Virus record (IMG/VR): IMGVR_UViG_3300049855_000373
Coordinates: 1 to 32,734 of that record
Length of the DNA stretch: 32,734 nucleotides
Direction: 5' to 3' (one strand)
Origin: a virus
In this document: positions 16,006-24,896 of the stretch, in pieces
Layout: the number at the start of each line of letters is the position of its first letter
How positions within the stretch are numbered: the stretch's first letter is position 1
Made by a program: the position numbers and the translations under genes
The notes under the pieces: model-generated
What the model saw: only the letters and a program-made list of their open reading frames with translations
Told to the model about the DNA's origin: nothing
Database searches by the model: none

Positions 16006-16475
16006 TGGCGTTTCGTCAATACCCGGACAGCATAGCAGCGGTGCTTTCAACTGGTTCGCCTTACACAATCGATCTAGGTGAGGCAACGCCCGATGAAAAC
16101 CAGCAATTGGAATTCTTTGGGGTTCAAATATTCAAGCGTGGCCTTCAACCCTTGGTTCGAATGCGAATCAATGCCTATGTATCGGACGTGCTGCAAGGCG
16201 TGAGTCAGGACGTGACTTGCCATGATATCGAGCGACTTTACTCGGCGACAGATAACTTTTATGGCTGGGTCCGCTTTGAATTTTCCCCGCGTTTCAACTT
16301 CAATTCGTCGGCTCCGACTCGATTTGAACTCGAACTCGAAAACTATACGTACGCGGCCGATGACTCTCTTTTCGTCGCGGCTATCCTCGATTGGCCTGTG
16401 ACAATGGCTTATAACGCAAGCCCTGGTTCCGTGAACGCCGCGCCGATGGCTATTGAACTTTACGGAGCGATCTAA
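16005..16475 (+). CDS. Minor tail protein of unknown fold
   Basis: A 156-residue protein coupled by TAATG to both neighbours and preceded by AGGGAGGTGG, the strongest ribosome site in the window. It has aromatic, strand-forming segments such as YGWVRFEFSPRF and RFELELENYTY. Its place between a distal-tail-like protein and the tail hub suggests a tail-tip component. No specific family is recognised. Confidence 0.55.
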   Translation: MAFRQYPDSIAAVLSTGSPYTIDLGEATPDENQQLEFFGVQIFKRGLQPLVRMRINAYVSDVLQGVSQDVTCHDIERLYSATDNFYGWVRFEFSPRFNFNSSAPTRFELELENYTYAADDSLFVAAILDWPVTMAYNASPGSVNAAPMAIELYGAI

Positions 16476-18406
16476 TGAGTCAGCAAGTCACGGTCACGCC
16501 CTTAGCCGATATCACCTCGATCATGACGGGGACAACCGCGACTTGGGCTTGGGAAGTTGAAACCGTTTACGTATCGGGCGTTTCAACCGCTTTCACCTGG
16601 ACCGATGGAGCGCTATCTATTCCGAGCTACACAACCGGAACGGTCCTAGTGGAGTTCACCCTATACCTACTCTATGACCTTCCGAGCCAGTTCCTTCCAT
16701 CCGATCCGACCAATCCAGCTTCGCCCGTGGTCTATTGGGAAAACCGGCTATCGGCTTTCATTTCCTATGCGACCTCGATCAGGTCTTTTGAAACTGGCCT
16801 CACCGATATTTCTATTGGAAACATTTCCATTCAAATCGATGACGAATGGCTCCCATTGATCCAGCAAGTCCTCATCTTTTCCAATAGGATCATTCGGATT
16901 TATCGCGATGGCGTCATAGCGTTCAAAGGCGTATCGACACAGAGTTCTGTCAATGGGTATGTGATTCGGATAAACGTGCAAAAGAGAATCACAATCCTCG
17001 ACAGCGAATGCTCGTGGGGTGACCCTGATTACCTCAACCGAATCGATCGGAGTTCGAGCAACGCGTACTATACCGGCGCAAATATCCCATCGGAGTATGA
17101 TGGCTTTGCCATTCCCATGGTTTTTGGAAGTCTGACTCCATATGAAATCCAAAAGGACAGTGACGTTGACCTAGGGGAAGCCAATCCAGGTTTACTTGTC
17201 CTTCCGGCCTCATCACGGCGGCCGGCGCGTAGTTTGAACACCAACTCGGTTTGCCTTAGGGTCATCCCAACAAGCGCAAGCGGTGGGATTCTCGGAAGGA
17301 TGCCAAACTTTCAATCGATTTCATCGGTCCCGATATCGGTGACGATGACAGGTAAAGGCGCTTTCACTTTCAGCAAAGCCGCGCAAGCTAACAACTCAGT
17401 GATCACGAGCAAAATGATACCCGGGGAAGTCGCTGTGATGGACCGGGTGACACCGGGAGCCCTTGCCGGGGTTCGCTATTATAACTTCACGGGAACAACT
17501 GGAAACTTTTTGCTCGGAGTCGACGAGCCCGCGCCGATTTCTTGGGCCCTTTATGACACTTTGAATAGCTGCGATGAGAACTTTCATGCATTCCCAAGTG
17601 AAATCCCAAGGGAAACCTGGACAGGCCTGACAATCCTATCGGGGACCTTTACGCCGGGCGGTCATAGGTTTTTGACTGTTTCCGGTTTGACTGGGATCGA
17701 TTTGACCAAAACCGAACTTTACGTTGTGATAAGTAGCGTTGCGGGCGCGGTTGTCGCGGCCGAAGTCCTTCAGTTCGCACTTGAAAGCCATGGCTTTACG
17801 GTTGAGCCGACAAGCTTCGCACAGAGGGCCATCGATTTCCCTTTTACCACCTTCCAGCAAGCTGGCTTTGCCCAAAGAATTCCTACTCTCGGGGAATTCA
17901 TTTCGGAAATAAACCGATCACTCATGATGGTTTTAGTTTTCCCGGCCTCAAACGACGAGCCTTATCTGATTTATATCAATCCCAACGCCGCGCCGGTTGG
18001 AACAATATCCGAATATCAAATTTCTGGCCTTGCTTGGTCGAGCGAATACCGCGATCAGGCTAAAAAGGTTTTGTTCAAACCAAAATATAACCTAAGCGAT
18101 GACGCAAAAACCTATCTGTGGAGTGAGAGAACAGCTTCCCGCTCGGCTTTGCTTGGATCCGAAAAGACGATCGAGGTCCTTCACGTCCTCGATAACTTCA
18201 CCGATCGATTCGAAGAGGTGACCGAAATTTATGGAAGCCCAACCACAACAATTTCTTTCACGCTGCTTGACGATGACGTCACACTAGAACTTGCCGACAT
18301 GATTACAATCGATCATGCTCAGTTCCAGAACAAAATCCTAATCACAAAGATTGATTATTTGCCTATAGGCCGGGCGATCCAAGGGAGATACCTTTATGTC
18401 AACTAA
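16475..18406 (+). CDS. Tail hub / baseplate protein (probable)
   Basis: The 643-residue protein sits between minor tail proteins and fibres, as hubs do. It has an N-terminal strand-rich domain, then a hub-like segment ISIGNISIQIDDEW with RIIRIYRDGVIAFKG, the landmark AYYTGANIPSEYDGFAIPMV around 198-217 seen in phage tail-tip proteins, and a C-terminal part with PTLGEFISEINRSLMM, YIWS-type strands and VTLELADMITIDH, typical of hub domains that close the tail tube. It would form the cap opening at infection and hold the fibres. Coupled by TAATG upstream; overlaps the fibre gene by 11 bases. Confidence 0.65.
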   Translation: MSQQVTVTPLADITSIMTGTTATWAWEVETVYVSGVSTAFTWTDGALSIPSYTTGTVLVEFTLYLLYDLPSQFLPSDPTNPASPVVYWENRLSAFISYATSIRSFETGLTDISIGNISIQIDDEWLPLIQQVLIFSNRIIRIYRDGVIAFKGVSTQSSVNGYVIRINVQKRITILDSECSWGDPDYLNRIDRSSSNAYYTGANIPSEYDGFAIPMVFGSLTPYEIQKDSDVDLGEANPGLLVLPASSRRPARSLNTNSVCLRVIPTSASGGILGRMPNFQSISSVPISVTMTGKGAFTFSKAAQANNSVITSKMIPGEVAVMDRVTPGALAGVRYYNFTGTTGNFLLGVDEPAPISWALYDTLNSCDENFHAFPSEIPRETWTGLTILSGTFTPGGHRFLTVSGLTGIDLTKTELYVVISSVAGAVVAAEVLQFALESHGFTVEPTSFAQRAIDFPFTTFQQAGFAQRIPTLGEFISEINRSLMMVLVFPASNDEPYLIYINPNAAPVGTISEYQISGLAWSSEYRDQAKKVLFKPKYNLSDDAKTYLWSERTASRSALLGSEKTIEVLHVLDNFTDRFEEVTEIYGSPTTTISFTLLDDDVTLELADMITIDHAQFQNKILITKIDYLPIGRAIQGRYLYVN

Positions 18407-20291
18407 GACGAGAAACCTAAGCAACATTGACGGCGCTAACGTCACCAATCCAACGGCGAACCAGTTCACTACAAACGGCCTTGAGGCTTTCGCGAATGAC
18501 GCCGCTTTCGCCGCTCAATACACGCCTGTCGCTGGATCGATTTACTGGAACACCACTGAGAAGTGCTTAAGGGAATACAACGGGACCGCGTGGCAATACG
18601 ATAAAACCTTGTTCTCAGTTCAAACAGACGCGGCGACAACGGGTTCGAACCAAGACATAAGCCCGAACACCGTGGACCAAGTGATCCGCTTTACGGTGGG
18701 CAATACCCTGGTTTCAGTGCGATCGATTTCGCCGACTAATCAGAAGCTTGTTTACCTCGTCAATGATCAGACGACCCAGTTTTTGACCGTTGTGAATCAA
18801 TCGGCGGGCGCGACCGCTGCGAACAGGATTATCACTGGGACAAACACCGATCTTGCGATCGAACCGGGTCGAGTGATCGGCCTGATATATGACGAGGATG
18901 CCACAAGATGGCGGGTGATAAGCGGGGAAAAGCCAGCTGGCCGCCTTGAAGTTTTCGCGAATGACGCGGCCTATGCCACGGCTCACCCGGGGACACTCAC
19001 GGCCGGCGCGATCTATTGGAATTCAACCTCGCTGCTTGTTCGTCAATACAATGGCACAGCTTGGCAAAACGATAAAACGAGCTACACAACCCAAACAGAT
19101 TCGACAACTACGGGCGCGAACCAAGACATCACGCCGGGCGTCGATCAATTGATTCGCTTCACCCAAGGGTCACTGACTTCGATTCGGTCCATAAGCCCTG
19201 CAACGCAATCGGTGATCAGTTTCATAAATGGCCAGGCATCGCAGAATATCACGATCGTCAATGAATCGGCCGGCGCGACCGCTGCAAATCGGATCGTGAC
19301 CGGAACTAATACCGATTTCACCCTCAAGCCCGGCGCGGCTGTGGGCTTTGTATATGACTCGGCTGGATCGCGTTGGAGACTTTCGAGCGGCGGCGGCGGT
19401 GGTGGACTTCAACCCGTAGTCAAAACCGCTAACTTTGCAGCGGAAGCCGGAAACAACTATTTGACCGATACCACAAGCGGAGCCATCGCTGTCACCCTTC
19501 CAAGCGGAGCCGATGGATCGACTTTAAGATTTGTCGATGCCACGGAAAAATGGGGAACGAATAACCTCACAATCACGCCAGCGAGCGGTCAAACAATCGA
19601 TATGCTTGCGGCCAATGAGGCCCTGACTTGTGACGTGACGCGCGGCTGGGTCGAACTTTCATGGGATGGCACGCGGTGGGCTTTCAGTTCCCTTGCATCG
19701 ACAACGGTGGGGGAAGCTTCGGCAAGTGCGCCTGGGATTGTGAGCACTGGAACACAGAGTTTTGCGGGGAATAAAACCTTTGTTGGAACGATCACACCTA
19801 GTGCTGGGATTGTTGGAATAACGAGCGGTGCTTCATTTGGTTCTGGTATTGTTGGTCAGGTTTTGACTTACAGCTTAGCAAGGGCATCTGGTTTTGCTCT
19901 TACAACGGCGACTTCACACAATATTGCAGCGGCCAACGGAACTCCTGCAGTAACACTAACTCCTGGTTTTTGGATTATATCATTTGCAGCTGGTTTTACA
20001 GGAGGCGCTGCAACTCAGGTGCAAAATTTGGATGTGGGCTTGTCATTGACTAATGCAGTGACTGGTAGCCCAACAGGAATAAATATGACTTATTCAACTA
20101 CTGGTGAATATCGTATTTATCGAGGTTATCCAGCATCTTTTGCATCAATGGGGAATGGTGATTTGGAACTTTCTGCAACATATTTTTGTAATACAAGTTC
20201 TACAATTCCTCTTTATTATGTAGCTAACGCGATTTTTACAACTTCAACATTATCCGTTTACGGTTCGGTGACAGCATTCCGCATAGCCTAA
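18396..20291 (+). CDS. Tail fibre protein with two tandem repeat domains
   Basis: A 631-residue fibre. After a short N-terminal attachment segment come two tandem copies of about 147 residues (30-176 and 185-331), each running from E-x-FANDAA through IYWN, YNGTAWQ, DQ-x-IRFT, SAGATAANRI to RWR. A six-Gly linker (332-337) leads to a third domain (about 338-440), then GIVSTGTQSFAGNKTF, common in fibres, and a C-terminal tip domain ending VTAFRIA. The last 160 codons are clearly more A+T-rich, as if the receptor-binding tip had been exchanged. GGGAG lies 9 bases before the ATG, inside the hub gene. Likely recognises the host surface. Confidence 0.75.
   Translation: MSTKTRNLSNIDGANVTNPTANQFTTNGLEAFANDAAFAAQYTPVAGSIYWNTTEKCLREYNGTAWQYDKTLFSVQTDAATTGSNQDISPNTVDQVIRFTVGNTLVSVRSISPTNQKLVYLVNDQTTQFLTVVNQSAGATAANRIITGTNTDLAIEPGRVIGLIYDEDATRWRVISGEKPAGRLEVFANDAAYATAHPGTLTAGAIYWNSTSLLVRQYNGTAWQNDKTSYTTQTDSTTTGANQDITPGVDQLIRFTQGSLTSIRSISPATQSVISFINGQASQNITIVNESAGATAANRIVTGTNTDFTLKPGAAVGFVYDSAGSRWRLSSGGGGGGLQPVVKTANFAAEAGNNYLTDTTSGAIAVTLPSGADGSTLRFVDATEKWGTNNLTITPASGQTIDMLAANEALTCDVTRGWVELSWDGTRWAFSSLASTTVGEASASAPGIVSTGTQSFAGNKTFVGTITPSAGIVGITSGASFGSGIVGQVLTYSLARASGFALTTATSHNIAAANGTPAVTLTPGFWIISFAAGFTGGAATQVQNLDVGLSLTNAVTGSPTGINMTYSTTGEYRIYRGYPASFASMGNGDLELSATYFCNTSSTIPLYYVANAIFTTSTLSVYGSVTAFRIA
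18483..18923 (+). repeat. Fibre repeat unit 1
   Basis: First of two tandem protein-level repeats in the fibre (residues 30-176), offset 155 residues from the second. Shared blocks include FANDAA, YNGTAWQ, SAGATAANRI and TGTNTD. DNA identity is highest in the SAGATAANR segment. Confidence 0.7.
18948..19388 (+). repeat. Fibre repeat unit 2
   Basis: Second tandem repeat in the fibre (residues 185-331), followed at once by the Gly-run linker. It keeps the same order of conserved blocks as unit 1 but has diverged, so the duplication is not recent. Confidence 0.7.
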
Positions 20292-20314
20292 AACCAATCC
20301 TTCGGAGTTTTCAT

Positions 20315-22219
20315 ATGGCATTGCTTTCGACCAAGACTGGTCTTCCAAGTTTCTCAGCTCAGGACAACGCAATCGTCAACTACTTCACCGACGGCGGTTT
20401 CGAACGCGGTTCGAACGGCGTGATACCTAGCGGATGGGTTCAATACAATGACGGCGCTGTCGCAGTTCCGGTGGACGGAACAGGCGGCGCGGCTGTCGCG
20501 CAAGTCACCATGCTATGCACAACTTCAAGTCCGATCCGTGGCACGCTGTCGGCTGTCATCTCAAAGGATGCAAACAATAGGCAAGGCGTTGGGTATTCAT
20601 TCCCCTTTACGATTAGCAACGCAGATAAAGGCATCACAGCGGGCGTCAACTTTGAACTCGTGACGAGTGCAAACTATGTTTCAGGGGACATGGTTTTTTA
20701 TATTTATGACGTGACTAACTCGACTCTAATCACTCCTCGCTCGGTATCGCTTCCAGCACTTCCGAGCTATGGGAAGTTCTTTTCTGACTACGGCCTGACA
20801 GCTGGAACGAGCTATCGTTTCATTTTGCATATTGCCACGACTTCGGCGCTGGCTTACACGGTGACGCTTGATACCATGGTGAATACGACAACGCGCGTGG
20901 CGGTTCCTGGTTCCATCGTTGGTGAGTGGCTGAGTTACACACCAACCGTAAGCGCTGGTTTCGGAACTGCTTCAAGTGTTCAGTTCTATTGGCGGCGGGT
21001 TGGCAGTTCGATGCAGGTATCGGGCTATTTTGTTTGTGGAACTGTAGCAGGTTCACTGGGTTCAATTCCATTACCTACCGGGTACACGCTAAACACTTCA
21101 GCGTTTCCCGGAAACAGAGGTCCTACGTTTGGACGAGCAGTCCGGTTAGTCAGTGTCTCAACAAATATTAACGACAACACAGGTGCAGGCCAAGAGGCAT
21201 CTGTTACTTATGATTCTACAGTTGGGACATCGGCGGTCTTACTAACAGCGCGAACGTCTGGTTATGTTTATAACCAAATGAACGTTAACTCTTGGTTGGC
21301 CAACAGCGACGCAATAACCGTAGAATTTATTGTACCCATAGCCGAGTGGGCCGGTTCCGGCTCGAACTTCGGACCGGGCGCGAGTTTGGAATATGCAGCG
21401 GATGATGGAACATCTGATGTATTTGGTCCTAACGGAGCAGCAATTCCAACGATCACTCTTGGAACAGGAACTACACCAAGAGCGTTTACTTTTATATATC
21501 CACCACAGAGTTCTGATTTCTTCGTTTTAGAACTTCAACTTTCAGGAGTTACGACACAAAGTTGGATACCTGCAGATACTCGTTTCCCTTGGGTTCGCAG
21601 CGGATTGAATGACTACTATGGAATGACGTTTGAACACGGTGCCAGCAATTTGTTTACAGTTTACTTTGGTAATAGAGGAACGGAAGCATCAGCTGGATTT
21701 GGATCTAACGGTTCGCCATGGACTAATGCAGCTAGGTATAGACTTAGAAAAGCCAACCCATCCGCCCCCGTCGGCCAAGTCCTCGCATCGACCGATGGCC
21801 GAGAAGGGCTTTATAAAGCGGGACAAGCGCCGGGTATAATTTCAGGCGTCACTGTCGCGGCGGGATATATTGGGGAGACCATCGAACAAGGTAATAACAC
21901 CTTTTTTACAACTTCTATAGCAAACATTTTTACCCAGACTCTTCAGCCAGGAAAGTGGAGAATAGCGGCCTATACAAGTGTTAATACAGGTGCTGGGCCA
22001 ACTGGGTTCGTTTGGGGAATAAGCACGACATCAGTTACTTTCGATACAAATAACTACATGTTTGGTGCTCTCAATACAACCACAGGTCTAGGGTGCGCGA
22101 CGAACGAGATTATCGTCAATGTTTCAACCGCTACTACTTATTACATTCTTGGTCAATCAACCGGAGCCACAATAAGTAGCTATCAAAGAAATCGTCTTAT
22201 TTGCCAACGCATAGGCTAA
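20315..22219 (+). CDS. Second tail fibre / receptor-binding protein
   Basis: A 634-residue beta-rich protein. The N-terminal 200 residues (FTDGGFERGSNGVIPSGWVQ onward) resemble a carbohydrate-binding jelly-roll module. A middle domain begins near GEWLSYTPTVSAG and a further domain near FGPGASLEYAADDG; a short linker with QVLASTDGREGLYKAG leads to a C-terminal tip whose pattern (TLQPGKWRIAAYTSV ... TTYYILGQS ... ICQRIG) matches the tip of the first fibre. GC-normal linkers alternate with A+T-rich domains, which suggests domain exchange. CGGAG lies 8 bases before the ATG. It probably forms a side or tip fibre that binds surface glycans; this is inferred. Confidence 0.7.
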   Translation: MALLSTKTGLPSFSAQDNAIVNYFTDGGFERGSNGVIPSGWVQYNDGAVAVPVDGTGGAAVAQVTMLCTTSSPIRGTLSAVISKDANNRQGVGYSFPFTISNADKGITAGVNFELVTSANYVSGDMVFYIYDVTNSTLITPRSVSLPALPSYGKFFSDYGLTAGTSYRFILHIATTSALAYTVTLDTMVNTTTRVAVPGSIVGEWLSYTPTVSAGFGTASSVQFYWRRVGSSMQVSGYFVCGTVAGSLGSIPLPTGYTLNTSAFPGNRGPTFGRAVRLVSVSTNINDNTGAGQEASVTYDSTVGTSAVLLTARTSGYVYNQMNVNSWLANSDAITVEFIVPIAEWAGSGSNFGPGASLEYAADDGTSDVFGPNGAAIPTITLGTGTTPRAFTFIYPPQSSDFFVLELQLSGVTTQSWIPADTRFPWVRSGLNDYYGMTFEHGASNLFTVYFGNRGTEASAGFGSNGSPWTNAARYRLRKANPSAPVGQVLASTDGREGLYKAGQAPGIISGVTVAAGYIGETIEQGNNTFFTTSIANIFTQTLQPGKWRIAAYTSVNTGAGPTGFVWGISTTSVTFDTNNYMFGALNTTTGLGCATNEIIVNVSTATTYYILGQSTGATISSYQRNRLICQRIG

Positions 22220-22231
22220 AGAGGAAACAAA

Positions 22232-22336
22232 ATGTCAAAAAAACCAAAGATCGAAAAGCCCAAGGTAAAAGAATCGACCGAGCCAAAGCCAAAGGAAAGC
22301 AAAGAGAAGAACAAGGCACCGAAAAAGAAAAAGTAA
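22232..22336 (+). CDS. 34-residue Lys/Pro/Glu-rich basic peptide
   Basis: A very short gene with GAGGA six bases before ATG 22232, starting 12 bases after the fibre stop. Translation gives MSKKPKIEKPKVKE, then more Lys-Pro/Glu repeats, ending in APKKKK; 15 of 34 residues are Lys. Such composition is like the unstructured tails of histone H1-like or DNA-condensing proteins. The strong ribosome site and tight spacing argue that it is real. Possible roles are DNA binding or neutralising charge in the capsid, but there is no direct evidence. Confidence 0.55.
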   Translation: MSKKPKIEKPKVKESTEPKPKESKEKNKAPKKKK

Positions 22337-22355
22337 TTTGATCATTCCGAAAAAA

Positions 22356-22375
22356 TCCCCGGTTTACGCCGGGGA
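22356..22375. terminator. GC-rich hairpin after the fibre operon
   Basis: TCCCCGG (22356-22362) and CCGGGGA (22369-22375) form a perfect 7-bp stem with a 6-base loop, 19 bases after the small basic gene. The T tract needed for termination is on the minus strand (the A run at 22350-22355), so it would terminate leftward transcription best, though such hairpins can also slow rightward transcription. Confidence 0.5.
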
Positions 22376-22398
22376 ATTCCCGCGTTAACCCCACCGGC

Positions 22399-22428
22399 TT
22401 GCTTTTCTCTCAATTCTCAATAGATAAT
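22399..22428 (+). promoter_or_regulatory. Possible promoter for the heme-lipoprotein genes
   Basis: TTGCTT (22399-22404) and GATAAT (22423-22428) are 18 bases apart, with 3/6 and 5/6 consensus matches. It follows a hairpin and precedes the first cargo gene by 36 bases, the layout of a moron with its own promoter. The -35 match is weak. Confidence 0.4.
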
Positions 22429-22463
22429 CGAAAGATTCTACTCCAATCAAACGTGGGTAATTT

Positions 22464-23921
22464 ATGAAACTTTTAAGATTCATTCCCATATTCATGGCCT
22501 TAGGCTGTCAGCCAGCTGCTACGAAAACCGTTCAAGCGCCTTCCATTCCGCAATTGCCGGTTGAGGAACCGCCGCCTGTTCAACCGGGTAAGCCCGGCTT
22601 TGTTCGATTCGATGAAATCGAGCAATACGTGGACCGCGATATCAAAACACTGAACGCCGCCGACCGGCCTAAAACTCGATACCTCATCGGGTGTAATTTC
22701 CTCGACCAAGGCATCGATGACTTGTCTGATCATAAAGCGGGCGTAAACAAAGGCCTAAACATGATTTCGACCGAAAGATTGATCACAACCGCCGACACAA
22801 TCGACGATTCGGGGTGCATATGGCGGATCAATATCGACGATATCGGAATGACCACAGAGGAATGGCAAAAGGTTGAGCGGAATAACGTGCTCCCATTTAT
22901 CAGTGACTCGGTTCGCGGCCGAACAATTCGGGCGCTGGCAAACACAAACCAGCCATTGGTTTACGCTTCCAGCTTTTTTTTGACCGTGATGCAAGCCGAC
23001 CAAGTCTCGATCGGAAACCAACTCTACTATGATTTGACCGAGCAACCTCTAAACGATACCGAGTTCGTCGCGAAGCTTGGAATAAACCTTCAGGGCGAGT
23101 TCAATGACGAGGGACCTGCTTGCGCGGGCGGTGGGCGTTCTCAAATCGCATTGGGCAAGCCAAGGCTCATTTGCATCCTCGACACGACAGCAGACGGCTT
23201 TCTGATGTTCACAGCAGATACGTCACTCGCGAAGAATGATTCCATCCTTCAAAATCCATTCTTGGGAGAGATGGCCGCCATACCTGGATCGGTGACACCC
23301 AAGATTTTCAAATTTGTGGCGAGGGAATGGATATTCTCGATGCCAAATGGACTTATGACAGGCTACAGGCTTAGCAACGCGGGTGGAACAGCCGAAGTCA
23401 TAGCTCCGACCAACGTTGTCATTGACATCGAGCAAGCGGGCAAAGGCCTTCCACCTGACATCACGCTCGGAGCATGTTCGAACTGTCATCACCAAGAGGC
23501 AGGAATATTTTTCAAAGACGAAGTGTTCAACTCGGTTCGAAACAACGGAAACTTCAACACCGCCGAAAAGCAATTGGCCGAAGTCTTTTATCGCGCCGAT
23601 AAGTTTCAAGCTAAGCGGACTGTGGCAAATCAAAACCATACTAGGGCGCTCAAGGAAATCGGCGTGAGCACGTTCAAAGAGGACCCATTGGTGACCAATA
23701 TCATTCAACCCCTACGCGGTGAGCTAACGGCCGAAGATGTTGCGGGCTACCTTTTTATGGAAACCGATGACTTTAAGATTCGGCTCAATGGAACGAACCT
23801 CAGCAAAGTCTTGTTTGGCTCACTCATCGATGGCGGCGTGGTTCCATTGCAAGATTTCGTTAGAGGCTTTGGGGCATTGAAGGATGAGTTAATCCTTTTC
23901 AGAGATGAGGGACAGCTGTGA
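22464..23921 (+). CDS. Large lipoprotein with one heme-c (CxxCH) motif
   Basis: A 485-residue protein beginning MKLLRFIPIFMALGC, a lipoprotein signal with lipidated Cys15, then a Pro-rich linker to about residue 45. The long middle part has no recognised domain. At 338-342 lies CSNCH followed by another His and a Gly/Phe-rich segment, the covalent heme-c attachment motif, so heme would be added in the periplasm by the host maturation system. Other Cys in the middle region may form disulfides. A single heme site in such a long lipoprotein is unusual. The gene overlaps the next cytochrome gene as GTGA, so both are coupled. It looks like cargo, not a virion gene; the electron partner is unknown. 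Confidence 0.65.
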   Translation: MKLLRFIPIFMALGCQPAATKTVQAPSIPQLPVEEPPPVQPGKPGFVRFDEIEQYVDRDIKTLNAADRPKTRYLIGCNFLDQGIDDLSDHKAGVNKGLNMISTERLITTADTIDDSGCIWRINIDDIGMTTEEWQKVERNNVLPFISDSVRGRTIRALANTNQPLVYASSFFLTVMQADQVSIGNQLYYDLTEQPLNDTEFVAKLGINLQGEFNDEGPACAGGGRSQIALGKPRLICILDTTADGFLMFTADTSLAKNDSILQNPFLGEMAAIPGSVTPKIFKFVAREWIFSMPNGLMTGYRLSNAGGTAEVIAPTNVVIDIEQAGKGLPPDITLGACSNCHHQEAGIFFKDEVFNSVRNNGNFNTAEKQLAEVFYRADKFQAKRTVANQNHTRALKEIGVSTFKEDPLVTNIIQPLRGELTAEDVAGYLFMETDDFKIRLNGTNLSKVLFGSLIDGGVVPLQDFVRGFGALKDELILFRDEGQL

Positions 23922-24235
23922 GAAGAATCCTTTCTTTGAGTTTTTTGATCATGACCTTGTCTTGTGGTGCTCCTGAGGCTGACAAGGAACCGACCGAGCC
24001 AGCACCACAGCCAACGCCTTCCCCCACGCCCGGGGGAAGGACTAGCTTTGCCGAAGCACAGTCAATCATGCAAAGCTATTGCGCCGAATGTCATGCGAAC
24101 GCTGGGTTTATCAAAAGCGAAACAGCCTTGAAGGCCAGCACGGCAAAAGCCAGGGTCCAGAACGCGACAATGCCGCCGCCTTATGCGGATCAAATGTCAG
24201 CGGCCGATCGCGGGAAGTTCCTGAATTTTTTTTGA
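23918..24235 (+). CDS. Small c-type cytochrome lipoprotein
   Basis: A 105-residue protein starting at GTG 23918 (GTGA overlap with the previous stop). It has a lipoprotein signal with Cys16 in lipobox TLSC, a Pro/Thr linker at 20-40 and a mono-heme cytochrome c domain: heme motif CAECH at 55-59 and a likely distal ligand Met85 in ATMPPP, followed by the helix SAADRGKFLNFF that ends such domains. It would carry electrons at the outer face of a periplasmic membrane. Its coupling to the large heme lipoprotein suggests that they work together. Cytochrome c genes are very rare in phages. Confidence 0.75.
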   Translation: MRRILSLSFLIMTLSCGAPEADKEPTEPAPQPTPSPTPGGRTSFAEAQSIMQSYCAECHANAGFIKSETALKASTAKARVQNATMPPPYADQMSAADRGKFLNFF

Positions 24236-24252
24236 GAATAGAGTGAATTAAG

Positions 24253-24459
24253 ATGAGCACCAAATTTCTCGACACTAAAGACTATGTTCCTGGAACTTCG
24301 CCTTTGCGAAGATCGATCACCGTCATGTTTGATCGGGTGATATCGCGGAAAGATTCGTTTGATTTTTATTTGGGAAAGAAGTTTGTCTGCACGATGAACA
24401 AAGACAACTTCGATTTTCGGCAAGCAGATTTTTTCGAGGGCATAAGCGATCCTATGTGA
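24253..24459 (+). CDS. Small unknown protein
   Basis: A 68-residue protein from ATG 24253, 17 bases after the cytochrome stop. It contains PLRRSITVMFDRV and a central strand region FDFYLGKKFVC, and no signal peptide or membrane segment. The ribosome site is poor (AGTGA region). No family is recognised; its place before the lysis genes might be meaningful, but nothing in its sequence supports a lysis function. Confidence 0.45.
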   Translation: MSTKFLDTKDYVPGTSPLRRSITVMFDRVISRKDSFDFYLGKKFVCTMNKDNFDFRQADFFEGISDPM

Positions 24460-24575
24460 ATTGGGTCGAGAGCGTTTAATGAGTACCTCCTTGAAGTGGG
24501 AAAGAGTGAGCAGAGGGCGCGGCAAGATTCTTGCAGCGTCCTTTTTCATACGCACTAAAACCTGTGGGAGGACAG

Positions 24576-24896
24576 ATGGAAAAAGAACTGCTTATGCAGC
24601 TCGAAAAGCTCAGCCCTATTACGCTTGTACTGATTTTAGGTATCTTCGCGATATTAAAACTTCCACGATATTCGCTCGCAAAAATGAAACTAGAACACGA
24701 CGAAAAAGAAAAGATCTTAGTTCATCTCAATGAACAGGTAGACAAGCTAACAATCCAGCTTGATCAAATGAAAAAGGAACTCTTGGATTACCGCAAAAGG
24801 TTTTTCAAGCTAGAGGATGATTACGCTCAATTGAAAAATGAATATGAGGAGTTGAAAGGAGAACTTGAAAAACATGAGAAAGAAACTAAGCGCTAA
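24576..24896 (+). CDS. Membrane-anchored coiled-coil protein, candidate inner-membrane spanin
   Basis: The 106-residue product starts at ATG 24576, with a strong GGGAGG site five bases upstream. Residues 13-28 (SPITLVLILGIFAILK) form one transmembrane helix; residues 35-105 are a charged heptad-like coiled-coil (KILVHLNEQVDKLTIQ, then further Lys/Glu/Leu). This architecture matches inner-membrane spanins (Rz-like), and it overlaps the endolysin gene by 23 bases. No separate outer-membrane spanin is evident; the lipoproteins in the window are possible but unsupported partners. It could instead be a holin-like or regulatory membrane protein. Confidence 0.6.
   Translation: MEKELLMQLEKLSPITLVLILGIFAILKLPRYSLAKMKLEHDEKEKILVHLNEQVDKLTIQLDQMKKELLDYRKRFFKLEDDYAQLKNEYEELKGELEKHEKETKR

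Noticed and set aside
24461-24733. Alternative frame of 90 codons overlapping the coiled-coil gene
   Set aside because: Arg/Lys/Thr-rich shadow; the coiled-coil gene in the other frame has GGGAGG before its ATG, a membrane helix and heptads.
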